This document shows, piece after piece, positions 8,888-21,400 of a stretch of 64,000 nucleotides of DNA. Each line of letters opens with the position of its first letter. Positions within the stretch are counted from its first letter, which is position 1. The position numbers and the translations under genes were made by a program. Source of the stretch: Ipomoea triloba (Eukaryota; Streptophyta; Magnoliopsida; Solanales; Convolvulaceae); contig NC_044918.1 in NCBI RefSeq assembly GCF_003576645.1, positions 31,845,948 to 31,909,947 on the forward strand, read 5' to 3'. The notes beneath the pieces were generated by a model. The model made no database searches and had not been told where the DNA came from. It was given only the letters and a program-made list of their open reading frames with translations.

Positions 8888-11753
8888 TATATAATTATGC
8901 ATGTGTTATGATATATATAATATATATGTATATAAATATGATATGTACGTGTGTATATATATATAGATAGATGTGTACGTTTATATTAACATATATATAT
9001 TTAAGTGTGAACCTATATATTTGTATTAATTATACAATTAATCTATACAAACCATGATTTATTTATATATATATGTGTGTGTGTTAGCCGTATATATGAT
9101 ACATTATATATAATCCATATCAAATCAAGATTTTTTATCCTATCAAATTATTATCTTTTTTATTATCATAAATCTCTAGATTGGGAGTTACAAGAGAGTG
9201 ATTGAGAGTTTTCAAATTAGTGATTCTATCCTATTTATTCTCATTCAAAGGGGGGAATATTTATCTAGTCTTCCTCTCTCCTCTTTCTCTTGGCCGAAGA
9301 AAACATCACAAACGAAAAAAAAAATCCTTCTTCTTCTTTCTTTTGATTGAAATCCATCTTGGGAAGCAAAGTCTTGATAAGTAAGTGTTATATTATAGTT
9401 ATAATTCTAGAGTTAGTTTATATATGTGTATCTTATAGGAAATTTTCCTTGTGTATTTTGGTTGGTGGAAAATTGTTGCTAGTAGAGGTGGTGGATCAAA
9501 TCAACAAGGGTTAGAAGAGGATTTTCTCGGGTATACCTACAGTTTCCAAGTAAGTGGATTTTACTCTCCTTGCTTGCCCTTTAATTTTAGGTATTGTTCT
9601 ACTTGGTGGATGATATTTTATGTATGATCATGTGTTGTTCTTATGAGGAAATTGTTAATTTGTTTGATTACCCAAGTAGTTCATACCACCTTGATTTCAA
9701 GAAATTTTTTGGAATATCTTTATTAAAACTCTATTTTATAAAATTCTTTTATATATACTGATACGTATGTGTGTATATTCTAAATATCTATGTATATATT
9801 TGTATGTTTTAGTATACATACGTGTACACTATGTGGAAAAAAAAATATAAATATAAATATATATATATGTGTGATTCTGTGTGCGTGTATTCTTATATAT
9901 ATAAAAAAAATATATATACTTTCTTTTATTATAAATATGTACGTACGGTAGTTTATGTATATATAAAAAATATATATGATTGCTTTGCTATATACGTACA
10001 TGTATATATATATGTCTACTATATACGTATGGTGTGTATCTAAAAGTATATATATAATTAGTGTATGTGTTTATGGATACGTATTATAGTTATTATAAAA
10101 AAAATATTTATTTATTAAATTTTATGTAGTACGGTAGTGTGTAAAAAAAAAAATATTTATATAGTTTATTATATATAAGTACGTACGGTGGTTTATATTT
10201 AGAAAAAATAAAATAAATAATAATAGTAATATTATATGATGCCGGTGCCGTAGATAGTAGTATGTACATAATCTTATGATATTTATTTATATTATTATTG
10301 TTAAGAGTTTATTAATGAATGACGCAGGATTGCTTTATTGGAAATATGTATATATATTACAATACTCATGCAATACAAGTATATTTTGTAATGGTATTGA
10401 GTAATGATTGTTTTACGTTAATTATGTATCTGTATTATAAAATACCAATTGTGTGATATGTGATCATAAGTAAGTCTTATGATTTTTATGAAATTATTGC
10501 AAAGGATGAAATGTGACAAAGTGTTGATTTTAGCCTTCTTGTGAAATTTGAGTTGGGTTGGCCCAAGTATGAATTTATTTTTATTAAATTACTATGGAAC
10601 CTATGAGCAAGCTTTTATGCTAAGTATGAATTTTTTTTCCTAAAAATATTACTTTGAAAGATTGAGAACTAAGGTGTTGTGAGCAAAGTGAGGTTTTTAA
10701 CCAAAGTATTACCTTGCAAATTATTATTTTATTTATGATGCTAAAAAGTATTCAAACTAAATATTTTTCAAGTTATGGAAGCTATGTGAAATTGTGAATA
10801 TTTGATTGGAATTATTTTATGAATTGAGGAGTGCCCGTAAGGAACAATCCTCGGGTACTAGGGCACTATGGTGTGTTCTGTTGAGATGGGTCTGTGTACC
10901 CTAATTTCAGGAGTAGTCAGTAGAAACCTGATCCTGGCTACTAGGGCTGGTAACTTCTCGTTGAGGCTTGGAATCCTCATCCGGGGGTGTGCACACTTAA
11001 GGTTAGAGTCCGGTTTCCATTAGAAATGGGAAATGTGTGGAGTGTTCAGGTGTGTGGGAAACATCGTTCACTAGGGCCTAAGAATAAAGGACCCTGTCCC
11101 ATTTATGTGTGATTGATGCGCTTCCATATGTATTTTGTGGTATGTATTTTGTGGTGTGCAAGTGTGGCATAAATATAAAGTTTATATGAAAATTTTATAA
11201 GTGATGATATTGTGAAAAAGTTCTATATGATTACTTTACCTTATACTCACAAAATTGAAAATATTTTTAATATGGCATTGCAGCCAAGTTGAGCAATTGG
11301 TAAAGTATTTTCCCTTATCAAATAATTATTATTAAAATTATTTTTATAGGGGCAAGGAGTCCCTTACTTAGCATGTTATGCTAACCCCTTACTTTCTTGT
11401 TATGTTTTGAAATCTCTAAATGAGTAACAGGTGATGTAGAAATATGGTGAAGTATGCTGCTATGAGAGCGATAGAACGTGATGCTTTGGAGGATTTAGAA
11501 ATAAATGTTATGAACATTAAGAACTTTGATATGTGTTATGTTGTTAAAGACTACGTTGAGGATTGTAATTCTCTTTTGTTTTGGTTTTATTTAAATTAGC
11601 CTTAGCACTTAGGTATTGTGGTTGCCTAAGTGTGGCGGTAATGCCCTCAATAAGATTTTGAAAAGCTTCCGCATTCTAAGTTTTGTTTTAAGAATTACTT
11701 AATTAATTGGTGAAAATGAGAAAAAAAAATAGGCCGTTTTTGGGGGTGTTACA
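8551..11753 (+). repeat. 3' LTR of element H (3.2 kb)
   Basis: Begins TGTGATACCC, ends GGGTGTTACA. Rich in TA/TG microsatellite (for example 8841-8884 and 9740-10060), which explains several short open frames without meaning. Near the 3' end are a CAG splice-acceptor-like site (11428-11430), a 51-codon ORF from ATG 11444 to TAG 11599 with no family recognised, and the conserved hairpin (11606-11632). The 10980 area matches the GGGGGTGTGCACAC block of family-1 LTRs, so the lineages are related. Confidence 0.88.
11606..11632 (+). promoter_or_regulatory. Conserved LTR hairpin, element H
   Basis: CACTTAGG pairs with CCTAAGTG over eight bases around an 11-base loop, then TGGCGGTAA, 121 bases before the LTR end. 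Stem bases differ from the other copies on both sides together. Confidence 0.6.
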
Positions 11754-11796
11754 AAAATAGCCACTTAAAATGTCATTTATGCTATTTTTTCCAACA
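11754..11796 (-). mobile_element. 5' end of old LTR P
   Basis: Continues 5225-6464 after removal of H. Minus strand starts TGTTGGAAAA at 11796; beyond it copia integrase sequence begins. Confidence 0.5.
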
Positions 11797-13617
11797 TATT
11801 TTGGGTCCAGCCCCAATTACTTCAGTTGATGGTTACCGTTATTTTGTAGCTTTTGTTGAGGACATTTCCTGTTTTATTTGGCTTTATCCTATGAAATTGA
11901 AAACATATATTTATTCTATTTTTGCTACTTTTCGTGCCTCTGTTGAGAAGTCCTTTTCCTGTTCAATTAAAGCTATTCAGTTGGATCGCGGGGGGGGGGG
12001 GTGTATATCGCAAGTTACATGCGGTGTTCACTGATGCTGGGATAGTTCATCATCAGTCTTGTCCCCACACACATGAGCAAAATGGCCAAGTTGAGCACAT
12101 GCACCGTCATATTGTTGAGACGGGTCTTGCGTTGTTAGCTCATAACGGTGTTCCTCGTTGCTATTGGTCTTATGCCTTTGATTCGACTGTTTACTTAATC
12201 AATCATTTTCCTTCGTTGGCCACTAAGAACGTTAGTCCTTATACACTTCTCTTTCGCAAGCCCTCGGACTATTCGCTATTGCGTGTCTTTGGTTGTGAGT
12301 GTTTTCCGTGTCTTCAGCCTTATAATAGGCATAAGATGGATTTTCGGTCTGTCTCTTGTGTTTTTCTTGGTTATCCTTCTTTTTTCAATGGCTATAGATG
12401 TCTCGATCAGGCATCAGGTCGTATGTACATCGCCTGCCATGTTCGGTTTAATGAGACTGTCTTTCCCTTCGTTAGCTCTGCAGGGGTTCTTCGGCCTGGT
12501 TCTATGCTACCACCATGGCCGGTAGGGCTCCCTTGGGCTAGTGCTCCATGTCATGTGGCTCCTCTTTTTCTGTCTATGTTTATTTTTATTGATGCAGGGG
12601 GTGCTGCTCTAGTGGCTTCAGGGGGTGTTGTGCAGTTATCTTCTAAGACTCAATCTGTTTCTCCTTCCGGTGTTGGTACCTCTGTTCGCCGGCCTAGCGT
12701 TCTTCACGTGGATGGCGTGTGGTTCTTCCGAGGTCCCATCGTATGGTTCTTCAGCGTACCACTTGTGCTCAATGTCCTCCTCCCGTTGCTCTTGTGGCTT
12801 TTGTTGATGATGAGGTACCTACCTGTTATTCTCAGGCTGTTAAGTTTTCTAATTGGAGGGCTGCTATGGATGATGAGTTCAGCTATCTTCTCCGGAACCA
12901 GACATGGCGGCTCGGGCGTGTTAGCTCTTGCATCAATGTCATTGGTTGCAAGTGGGTATTTCGGGTGAAGCGTAAATCAGATGATACTATTGAGCATTAT
13001 AAGGCGAGGCTGGTGGCTAAGGGCTTCAACTGGTTGGTTCCTTGATGTATATGCTGGTCGCACATCCTGATCTTTAATTTTCTGTTAATCGCTTGTGTCT
13101 GTTCATGCATCGTCTTTAATTTGCAGTTGGCATCTACTATTTATGCCTTCTCGGATTCTAATTGGGCTGGTTGTCAGATTGATAGGTACTGCTGGTTTTG
13201 CTATCTTTCTTGGTTCCTGCCTGGTTTGTTGGGTTTCTAGGAAGTAACGCACCATTGCTTGTTCCTCTACTAAAGCTGAATACAAGGTTCTAGCTGATGT
13301 GGCTGTAGAGGTTGTCTGGATTCAGTCTTTGCTTCGGGAACTTGGCTTATCTCATCACTCTATTCCTGTCCTTTGGTTTGATAATTTGGGAGCGACATAT
13401 TTGTGTGCTAATCCTGTTTTCCATGCACAAACAAAGTACGTGGAGATAGATTGTCACTTTGTGCGTGAACGTGTGGCTGCTAGTGAGCTGAAGGCTAACT
13501 TTCTTTCTACTAAGGATTAGGTTGCAGATATCTTTACTAAACCTTTGCCTGGGCTGCGGTTTGCTAATTTGCGTATCAAGCTAGGCGTTGTGCCTTGCCC
13601 ACGGTATGCTTGAGGGG
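11797..13617 (+). pseudogene. Ty1/copia pol remnant (integrase, RT start, RNase H)
   Basis: Starts inside the integrase core (GPAPITSVDGYRYF, HEQNGQVEHMHR), continues through the integrase C-terminal VFLGYP region, then a short RT start ([17 protein letters not shown] near 12950-13020). The RT core with its YVDD box is deleted: sequence jumps to the RNase H end (SDSNWAGCQID near 13150, SSTKAEYKVLA, DIFTKPLPG). Frame changes occur at a run of 12 G (11990-12001) and elsewhere, and a TAA and a TAG break the RNase H part. Protease and gag are absent. A dead, internally deleted element, probably older than its neighbours. Confidence 0.88.
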
Positions 13618-13790
13618 GTCTATTTGAGTTTCGTATGTTTATAGTATGACTTTTCTTGTACTTAATTATTATTATTGTCTTCCTCTGTGTAATTGTTAAC
13701 TAATCAGACTATTGAATATACGTGAATTCATTCTTCTATCTCTCCTCCATCACATGTATACTTGTTTTTTTATTATTACACATAAATAAT
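13618..13790 (+). other. Possible short 3' LTR or tail of the copia remnant
   Basis: A purine stretch (GAGGGGGTC, 13612-13620) follows the RNase H end and the spacer ends CATCACA near 13753, which could be a short LTR, but no TG start or partner copy is visible. Confidence 0.3.
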
Positions 13791-15777
13791 TGTGATACCC
13801 CATATTTTCCTATCAATTATTTTAAATATAAATATTTAAAATAAAGGCCTATTTTCCTATTATTAATTATGGTAGTATAATGATTATAGATATAATTATT
13901 TTACTATGGGCTATAGATAAGCTATTTTTATAAATTACTATTTTAAGACCAAAATGCACTAAGCCCATAATCTATATAATTTCTATTATGTGTACCCAAT
14001 AAATTATCATTGAGCTCGACCCTTATTTCCTAAAATTCTTCTAAGTCCAAATAGAAATATGTACATATGTATATATGTATTTTTTTTTTGAAAATATGTA
14101 TATATGTATTTTAGTCTTGAACCAAATGAATTTCAAACCCAAGAGAGTGGCCCAACTTCTATAAATGATCTAGCCCAAAATGGAAACTTACCCTACTATA
14201 TATAGTAATGTTTCTTTGATCAGCAGCCAAGCATTCTCTTCAATCCCCTACTTCTCATTTCTCTTCTCTCCTTCGCCCCTCTTTAGTATCTCTTCTCTCC
14301 CTCGGCTAAGCAGCAACCATGGAGGATCCTCGACGGCACAATGGAGGACTACGGCAAGCAGCTTCCCGTCTCCCTCGTTGAAGGCAGCAACGTAGATGGC
14401 TCTCCAATCCTCCAACGCTTGGTTCCTTCCAACAGTTCGTGACAATAGGATCGGTTGGCGGTGATGAGCAGCGGTGATGACCGGACAGCAGCGGCGCAGC
14501 AGGGTCCTCTCCAACGCATTCCTCTCCCTCGTTACATGTGGAAGCAGGTCACGGGCGATCCTCCTTTCTCGTTCGTCGACGGGCACCAGGTAGACTCCAT
14601 CGGGCGGAGCAGAGTGTGACGGTGGTCACGGTGGGTAGCAGCGACGGGCTCACAGTCCCCGTTTGGCGTGAGTAGCAGCAGTGGCGGTGGTCTCCGGCTC
14701 CATCAACGGCGACGAAGAACGGGCAGTAGCGATGACGGTGTTCCACCTCTGTCCGGCGTAGGCAGCCGCGGTGGGCTTCTCTTCCCCGTCTGACGTGTGC
14801 AATGAGCGTTCGGCGGCGGCGGCGCAATGCAGCATCGGTAATGGTGGCGGCGTTGGCGTCTTTTTCCTGGTTCCAGCGAAGTGCAGTTGGCGTAGCTTGG
14901 ACGAAGCAACCTGGTTCCATGTTGGCAGATTCAAATGTGGCTTAACATCTTGTTATTAAGGTAATCTTATGACTAACTATTAGGATTGATTATCAAGCCT
15001 ATATTTTTTGTGCTAACTATAGTATTATAGCCTAATTAGGGATTAGTATTAGTGGCTCATGATTAGAATAATTATGTTATAATTAGAATGTTGAGCTCAT
15101 TATGATAATTGTGGTTCCGGTTAATCATTGGTTATGGGTTATTATTATTATACTTTATTATAGTTTAGGTAATTATGATACTTATTAATGCCTAAGAATG
15201 ATCTTAGTCCAATTAGTGATTGTTATGGACTCCGGGTAAGGATTTTGATGGGCCAAATAGGAATCTCAATTAATTCTCAGGTTCATAATTATGGACTTGT
15301 TGAGTCAAGCTTAGGATTGGTGATTGCTTTTGGATTAATAAGCTTCAAGAGGTAATCCTCCATGTCTCACTAAACCCTATCTTCACTCTTGTGTATATGT
15401 GTATGATTTGGTGTTTGTGGAATCCTGTGGATTATTCTTGGTTTTAGCTTATGATCTGTTGGATTGTTGAGCTAATGTTGTGGATCTTTGAATTTGTATT
15501 CATTATCCTTGAATCTTGATGTGTTTGAGTATTTGTTGTTATGGATTCCATGTGTTATTTGGCCTCTGAAATGTGTAATCTGATCATATTCTGTGTACTG
15601 GAATGAGGTATCGTGTATTCTGTTCTAAGTCTGGGTTCGGTGTATTGGTATTGCACTTGCGGTGCATTCCGGCAGTATAATGTGTCCCGCTGGGGTATTC
15701 CGCGTGTGTAATGGCGGTGTGGTGTGGCGGAGAGTGGCGCACCGTGGGGATGTCCCGCCCTCTCTCGCCGAATGGGG
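13791..15777 (+). repeat. Family-2 LTR, 5' part (fragment G)
   Basis: Starts TGTGATACCCC at 13791. The first 400 bases are the inverse of 25033-25561 (fragment R), and 15300-15777 matches the minus-strand fragment at about 23990-24360. A splice-donor-like AAGAGGTAA is near 15350. Cut at 15777 by an opposite-strand LTR end. No protein evidence. Confidence 0.75.
14300..14930. other. GC-rich island within LTR fragment G
   Basis: About 600 bases visibly richer in G and C than the surroundings, with GGCGGTGG-type repeats. Several overlapping short frames are open on both strands, a composition effect; none carries a recognisable domain. Fragment R keeps only an altered, shorter form. Confidence 0.5.
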
Positions 15778-16445
15778 TGTAACACCCCTAAATTTTCACG
15801 TTGAGATAGGAAAGAAACTTAATATAAAAGCTAGCAAATCTCAGAACCAAGATATATTAAAGCGGAAACAATACTAATCCTCAGAGGGTGTCACGCCACA
15901 TCTAGGTAAACCAGCACCTAGATGCTAAGGCAAAAATCCACAATCTAACTCATCAATCTTCAAAAGTAAACATAAACTACATAAGTCAATACATATCCAC
16001 AGTCTAAGGCACGCATGCCTGAAATGTCTAAATAAACCCAACAAACCACTAAGCTAGTCATAAGGCGACGTAGATCTACTGCTAGCGTTCTCACGGCTCA
16101 ATCTACTCCATACTTGGAAAACAGTTAGGAATATTAGCAAAGAAATGCTAAGCAATCCACCACTCACACTCGTGAGAAATACAGTAGTATAGCATAGGTT
16201 GTAAATAGCTTTTACACATGCATATAGAATATATACGCCAAAGAAACTGTCCTTTGTTTAAACACCAGATGACTCAACAACAACCGGGTGAATGAATCAC
16301 GAACCAAGGATACTTCAAATGAATACAATAACAAAGGATAAATCCATAATACAACAGTTTCATAATCAGATACTCAACCAAAGCACAACCTCAACAGAAC
16401 AACTCAAGTGAAACCAACCAATCACCGACCTCACATCACTCCCTT
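15778..16445 (-). repeat. Family-2 LTR, 3' part (fragment I)
   Basis: On minus it ends GGGTGTTACA at 15778 and aligns with the last part of fragments K and L, including the hairpin. The outer part repeats at 18994-19390. Joined to K at about 16446 without a clean terminus. Confidence 0.75.
15899..15924 (-). promoter_or_regulatory. Conserved LTR hairpin, fragment I
   Basis: CATCTAGGT pairs with ACCTAGATG over nine bases with an 8-base loop, 121 bases from the LTR end. Confidence 0.6.
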
Positions 16446-17700
16446 ATAAGTAAGAGTATTTTTATAATGGCCCAATATATATTTATTCTTGAAGGATTAA
16501 TTCCTTACAAACTAGTAGTATAATAAATAATGTGAGACCCATTTTATAAAGGCCCATTATTTCATGTCTTACCCTAGTTGATACATACATGATATATGTA
16601 ATGATCTTTCCCTACTAATATAAAAGCCTTGTACTTACAACCCTATTTCTCTTTTCATTTCCGGCAAATATAATCCATCATACTCCTTTCACCTCTAAAG
16701 AACCCTAAGTAAATCCTACACTTTCATCTTCAAGATCCAAGGCCAAGATTGCTCTTTTAGGATTGTTAAGGCTTGGGTAAGTGTCTATCTCTAGGAATAT
16801 ACCTTGCATCATGTTATTTTCATAATCTTTATACAAGTTCTTATGTTGTTCTTTTGGGAAAAAGATGATCAAGGTGGAGGTGATGTTTTGTAAGGAGTTT
16901 TGAGGATTTCTTGGTTGAAGTGTGCTACAAGAGGTAACCATCATGTCCACTAAAACCTATTTTACACTCTAGATCTATGAATACTATTTGGTGTATTGGA
17001 ATCCTGTGGAAATCTTTGCTGCTTAGCCTATTCCTTGTTGGTCTGTGAGTTATTTTGATGGATTTATGAACTTGTGTTCTTGATCCTTTACATCTTGATG
17101 TTTATGAACATTTGTTGGTATGGATTCCATGTTTATTTGGCTTCTGGGAGTTGTAATCTAAACAATCTGATCCTATTTTTGTATTCTGATATGAACATTT
17201 TGTATTCTGTCTGATCTGTTCTGGGAAGGGTTGGATCACACTTACGGAGGACTCTAACGGAATAATGTGCCCCGTTGGTGCCTTCCGCAAGTGTGTAACG
17301 GTGGGGGATGGCGGAGGGAGGTCTTCCGCCAAGGTGGTCCGCCTCCTTCTTGCGGAGAAGTGTGGCGGAGCTAGGGGATCCGTTGGGGAGTTCCGTCAGT
17401 CTACTGGGAGTTCTGTTCCAGTGAGCTATTCTGTGATCTGTTTGTTTGGATGTTTCCCCTTTTGTTTTGAACTTTGTTGGAGTATTTTGTTGGGTATTTT
17501 ACCAGGTCTTTGGAGTATTTATTCATATCTCTTGGTCCATCATTTGAGTCTTGTTTAGTTGAATCCTTAATTATACTACCTGGGAGTTGGTTTGTGTTCA
17601 TAATCTGAGATGAACACTCTGAATGGTTGTTCTTGGGCTGAGGTTGAGGTTGGATGTGGATGGTGGATCTTTGAGTATCTTTGGGGTTATTGGGCACTAT

Positions 17701-17925
17701 TTGCCTTTGTGTATTTGGGCACTATTTGCCTCTGTGTATTTGGGCACTATTTGCCTCTATGTATTTGGGAACCATTTGCCTCCGTGTATTTGAGGACTAT
17801 TTGCCTCTATGTATTCGGGTACGATTTGCCTCCGTGTATATTTTGGGCACGATTTGCCTTTCTGTATTTGGGGCACCATTTGCCTCTATGATTCGGGCAT
17901 TATTTGCCTCTGTGAACTGAGTTTG
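17701..17925 (+). repeat. 25-bp minisatellite, about nine units
   Basis: TTGCCTCTGTGTATTTGGGC-type units at near-perfect 25-base spacing. Because 25 is not a multiple of three, several frames stay open and give meaningless repeat peptides. Confidence 0.9.
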
Positions 17926-18530
17926 GATTTGATGATTGGTATGAGGATTGGTAAGTTGGAGGGTAAGGGTTGGTGTTATCCTTACATTGAGGTCTGTTTG
18001 GTCTGTTACTTGATTCTTGAGTTATATCGTATCTCGTTGTTGTTGGTTATTCTTGGATGTATTCTTGTTGGGTTGTTTCTCATGAGTATTCCATTGTATT
18101 CATGATTCAGTTGGATATTGGTATTGTTGGAAAGTCTTTGGTTTATCCTTTATTCAGCTTGTTGTTGTTGAGTATCCGATTTAAATACTGAACAGTTCGT
18201 TGGTGTATATATTCTATATGGGTGTGTAAACCTATTTACAAACTTACTATATATATGTATTTCCTTGCGGGTGTGAGTGGTGGTTGCTTAGCAGTCTTTT
18301 GCTAATGGTTTCTTGTATGTTTTCCAGGTATGGAATAAGTCTAAGCGAGAGCGCGTTAGAGCTTAACTTTATGAGGCAGCTTAGACTAGTTGTTGATGTT
18401 TTAGACTTTATGTTTGGGCCTGTGTGCCAATGTTGAGATTTCATATACTCTTGTTTAGATTCTTGTTATGATGGATATGTTTTGAGGATTTATATCTATG
18501 CAGTTTGGTTCAGTTTTTGGTTAGCCTGTG

Positions 18531-18560
18531 CATCTAGGCCGTACTTTTCTTACCTAGATG
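18531..18560 (+). promoter_or_regulatory. Conserved LTR hairpin, fragment K
   Basis: CATCTAGG pairs with CCTAGATG, then TGGCATGATACC, 118 bases before the LTR end. Confidence 0.6.
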
Positions 18561-18678
18561 TGGCATGATACCCCTTAGGTTATAAATCGCTTCCGCTATG
18601 TTATGTTTGATAGTTGAGATAGGCAGCTTTTGTGTTAAAGTTTAGCTACCTCGGCTTGTGTAAGGTTGGGGTGTCACA

Positions 18679-18993
18679 TGTTTATCCATTACCTTAGACA
18701 CACCAAGATGCAATATAGATGAACACTATCCAATCCCTACCTCTTTACATATTTTCAAACTCTTTTACTTTACCCTTTCCTCACTCAAACCAAATCTTAT
18801 GAACTCCTTTCACTCACAAATCACCACTCAACACACTCGAATCCCTTGCATGACTCAATCAAGTAAACACCCGAATTCCTAACACACCTCCATGTCCTTC
18901 CTTCGAGACCGACACTCGGGGAGTCACTGACTTTCCGTTTTAACACACACATATCTTTTGACGATTCAACACCTACACAAAAACTGCATCTTC
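18679..18993. other. Unassigned 315-bp spacer
   Basis: No LTR homology, primer site or ORF recognised between the end of K and the next minus-strand LTR fragment. Confidence 0.4.
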
Positions 18994-19591
18994 AGCTAGT
19001 CATAAGGCGAAGTAGATCTACTACTAGTGCTCTCACGACTCAATCTACTCCATACCTGGAAAACAGTTAGAAATATTAGCAAAGAAATGCTAAGCAATCC
19101 ACCACTCACACTCGTGAGAAATACAGTAGTATAGCATAGGTTGTAAATAGCTTTTACACATGCATATAGAATATATACGCCAACGAAACTATCCTTTATT
19201 TAAAAACCAAATGATTCAACAACAACAGGCTGAATGAATCACAAACCAAGGACACTTCAAATGAATACAATAACAAAGGATAAATCCACAATACAACAGT
19301 TCCATAATCAGATACTCAACCAAAGCACAACCTCAACTTAACAACTCAAGTGAAACCAACCAATCACCGACCTCACATCACTCCCTTAGAGTAACCCCAA
19401 ACCAAGATACATAGGATAAGATCTAAACCACAACCACCAAACCATAATACCAAACCATCACACCAATGTTACACCACAAAGGCATAAAGCCCAACCACAG
19501 AGGCATAGAAGCCCATTACCACAGACGCACAATGCCCGGCCATAGAGGCATAAAAGCCCATTACCACAGAGGCACAATGCCCGACCACAGA
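18994..19591 (-). repeat. Family-2 LTR E, left part
   Basis: Minus-strand LTR stretch matching fragment I, then entering the minisatellite (ACCACAGAGGCA units, 19480-19591). It resumes exactly at 23639 after insertion M, with ACAGA on both sides. Confidence 0.8.
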
Positions 19592-20219
19592 TGTAACACC
19601 CCGTAAATTCGTTCAAGCCTTGAGACCGGTAATCGTTTCCGCCGGATGATTTATTTGATTTAATTGGGCTTAGTCTTTGTCTTTCCAATTGATACATATA
19701 TATTTCTTGAACCCGTAATTAATTATTTATTCAAAAGCCCAATTCTTGATTTAATTCTTGTAACGGATTTATCAAGACTCAATTGAACCGTTCTACATTA
19801 GTGCCTACCACTCGAGTAAACAAAGGACTCCTCGTAAGATCTTATACGGTCAGAAGAGCAAGAATTCTTGACGCTAAGAAGGTGCACGCGTTGCGTTGAT
19901 GCTAAGGTTACAATGTTTTAAAGTAAAAGGAAGTAAGCTTGGTCCCTAAGGTCATCGTGACCATTCGACAGCAAAAATCAAGAGTTCGTTAAAGAAGGAT
20001 ATTTGTGATTCGGCGTCTTCGACCTCTCTGGGAGTGATAAGGATGTACGCGCTGTAGCTTATAAAGTAGAGCTATCCGAATTCTAGATTCGCGTTTCGTA
20101 AGGAGCAAGGTTAAAACACGTCGATCGGTCAAGGTGTCGTGATCAAATCATCAAGCCGTGGAAATCGTTTAGAGTTGAGAAACTTCCTATCCTTCTTAAA
20201 ACCAAATCCTTCTTTGATC

Positions 20220-20905
20220 CTTGTAATTCCAATTATCCTTTTGTTGTGAAATTCCTTCTATCTATTCTAATCATTATTCCTATCTCTTCTTGGAAACTAA
20301 ATTCTCCTTTGGTTCTTGAAACTCTAAATGCCTTCTTGTTGAAACACCCCTCCTACCTGTTCTAAATCTCTTTCTCATCTTCGCTTGAAACTGAATTTCT
20401 TTTTTCCTTTGAGGAAGTGCATACCCTATCGTTAAAGAATCCTTTCTATCTTTCTAGATCTCATTGCTATCGTCCCTTGAAACCAAATTTCTCTCATCCC
20501 CTTGGAAGTTGTATATCCTTTCGTTGAGACATCCCTTCAGTTTATTTTAAATCTCATTCTTATCTCCCTTCAAGATTGAATTTCTTTCTTTCCTTTGGAG
20601 AATTGAATACCCTATCATTGAAAAATCATTTCTATCTTTCTAGACCTCGTTCTTAACTCTTCTTGGAACCTAACTTCTTTCTTTTCCCGGAAAGAGCTAA
20701 ATACCCTATCGTTGGAAAACTCCTCTTGTGCTTTCAATCTCGCCCTTATCTTTCTCGAAGCCAAGTTCTTTTCTTTTCTTTTCCTTTCTTTAAAGAACTT
20801 GATATTCCCTTGATTGAGAAATACTTTTGGCCTCTTCGAACCTCGTCCTTATTTTCTTTCGAAGCCGAGTTCTCCTCTTCTCTTTAAAGAACTTGACATT
20901 GAGAA
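20220..20905 (+). repeat. Degenerate tandem array, about 95-bp unit
   Basis: Pyrimidine-rich units with recurring CCTATCGTTGA-like and CTTGAAACC-like phrases, near 20231, 20326, 20432, 20515, 20611, 20702, 20803 and 20896. About eight units. No coding content. Confidence 0.7.
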
Positions 20906-21284
20906 GTCATCCACATCCTCTCGAACGTTGCTCTTGTTTGCTTCTTGAAATGAGTCAGTGCAAGGTGACAACCTTATTTTCTAAGTTGTAACCTTGATAA
21001 CCGTTGATTATGTTCTTGACCGATGTTGTCCTTGAATCTTAAACCTTTCACTCTCTTTTTCCTTATTGGGTAAAATTTTCAAAATAAACATACGTTCTAT
21101 AAATGTTTTCCTCTATATACTACCGTACTAGTTTTAACTTTCTGTCCCCAAGACGAATTTGCATTATGGCATGGTTCTGAGTTGGATCTTGCAAGAAAAG
21201 TGAGTTCGCCTAAGCTATCAATAGGTCAAAGCAAAGAAGTGTAGAAGCCCATTCGGTTGGGTAGATTTTGTAAATCGAGTAACC

Positions 21285-21400
21285 CTAAGGCCGAGCATCT
21301 GCAAGTGTCATCGGAAAAGTTGAAGCTGATTCAAGAAAGAATGAAAGACGCCCATGACCGATAGAAGACATAGGTAGGCAAGTTGAACTAGGATATGGAG
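21285..21400 (+). pseudogene. Gypsy integrase C-terminal scrap
   Basis: One frame reads as KLKLIQERMKDAHDR, like the helix before the chromodomain in plant gypsy integrases, followed by two stops. About 35 codons; the rest of pol is absent. Confidence 0.5.

Larger units (their letters stand above)
6465..11753 (+). mobile_element. Non-autonomous gypsy element H with hairpin 5' end
   Basis: Flanked by AAAAT at 6460-6464 and 11754-11758, so it entered as one unit. Order: a fold-back of LTR ends (6465-6688), tRNA-Met primer site (6692-6703), about 1.8 kb internal with a gag remnant (8037-8366), polypurine tract (8534-8550), and a full 3.2-kb 3' LTR (8551-11753). No protease, RT or integrase is present, so it would need proteins in trans. 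Instead of an ordinary 5' LTR it starts with the reverse complement of its own LTR end. Confidence 0.85.
16446..18678 (+). repeat. Family-2 LTR lacking its 5' end (fragment K)
   Basis: Aligns with LTR D from about the point where the Helitron sits, so some 250 bases of its start are missing. Contains a TATA-like AATATAAAAG (about 16617), donor-like GAGGTAACC (GT at 16934-16935), the 25-bp minisatellite, acceptor-like TTTTCCAG (AG at 18326-18327), the hairpin, and the end GGGTGTCACA at 18678. No primer-binding site follows, so it is a fragment or solo LTR. Confidence 0.75.

Noticed and set aside
14248..14959. Several short proteins in the GC-rich island
   Set aside because: Low-complexity, on both strands, no shared motif with relatives.
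17701..17925. CRISPR-like regular repeats
   Set aside because: Units are contiguous with no unique spacers, in a plant LTR.
17265..18105. Overlapping open frames in the minisatellite
   Set aside because: Repeat artefacts; unit length shifts frame and gives the same peptide words in several frames.
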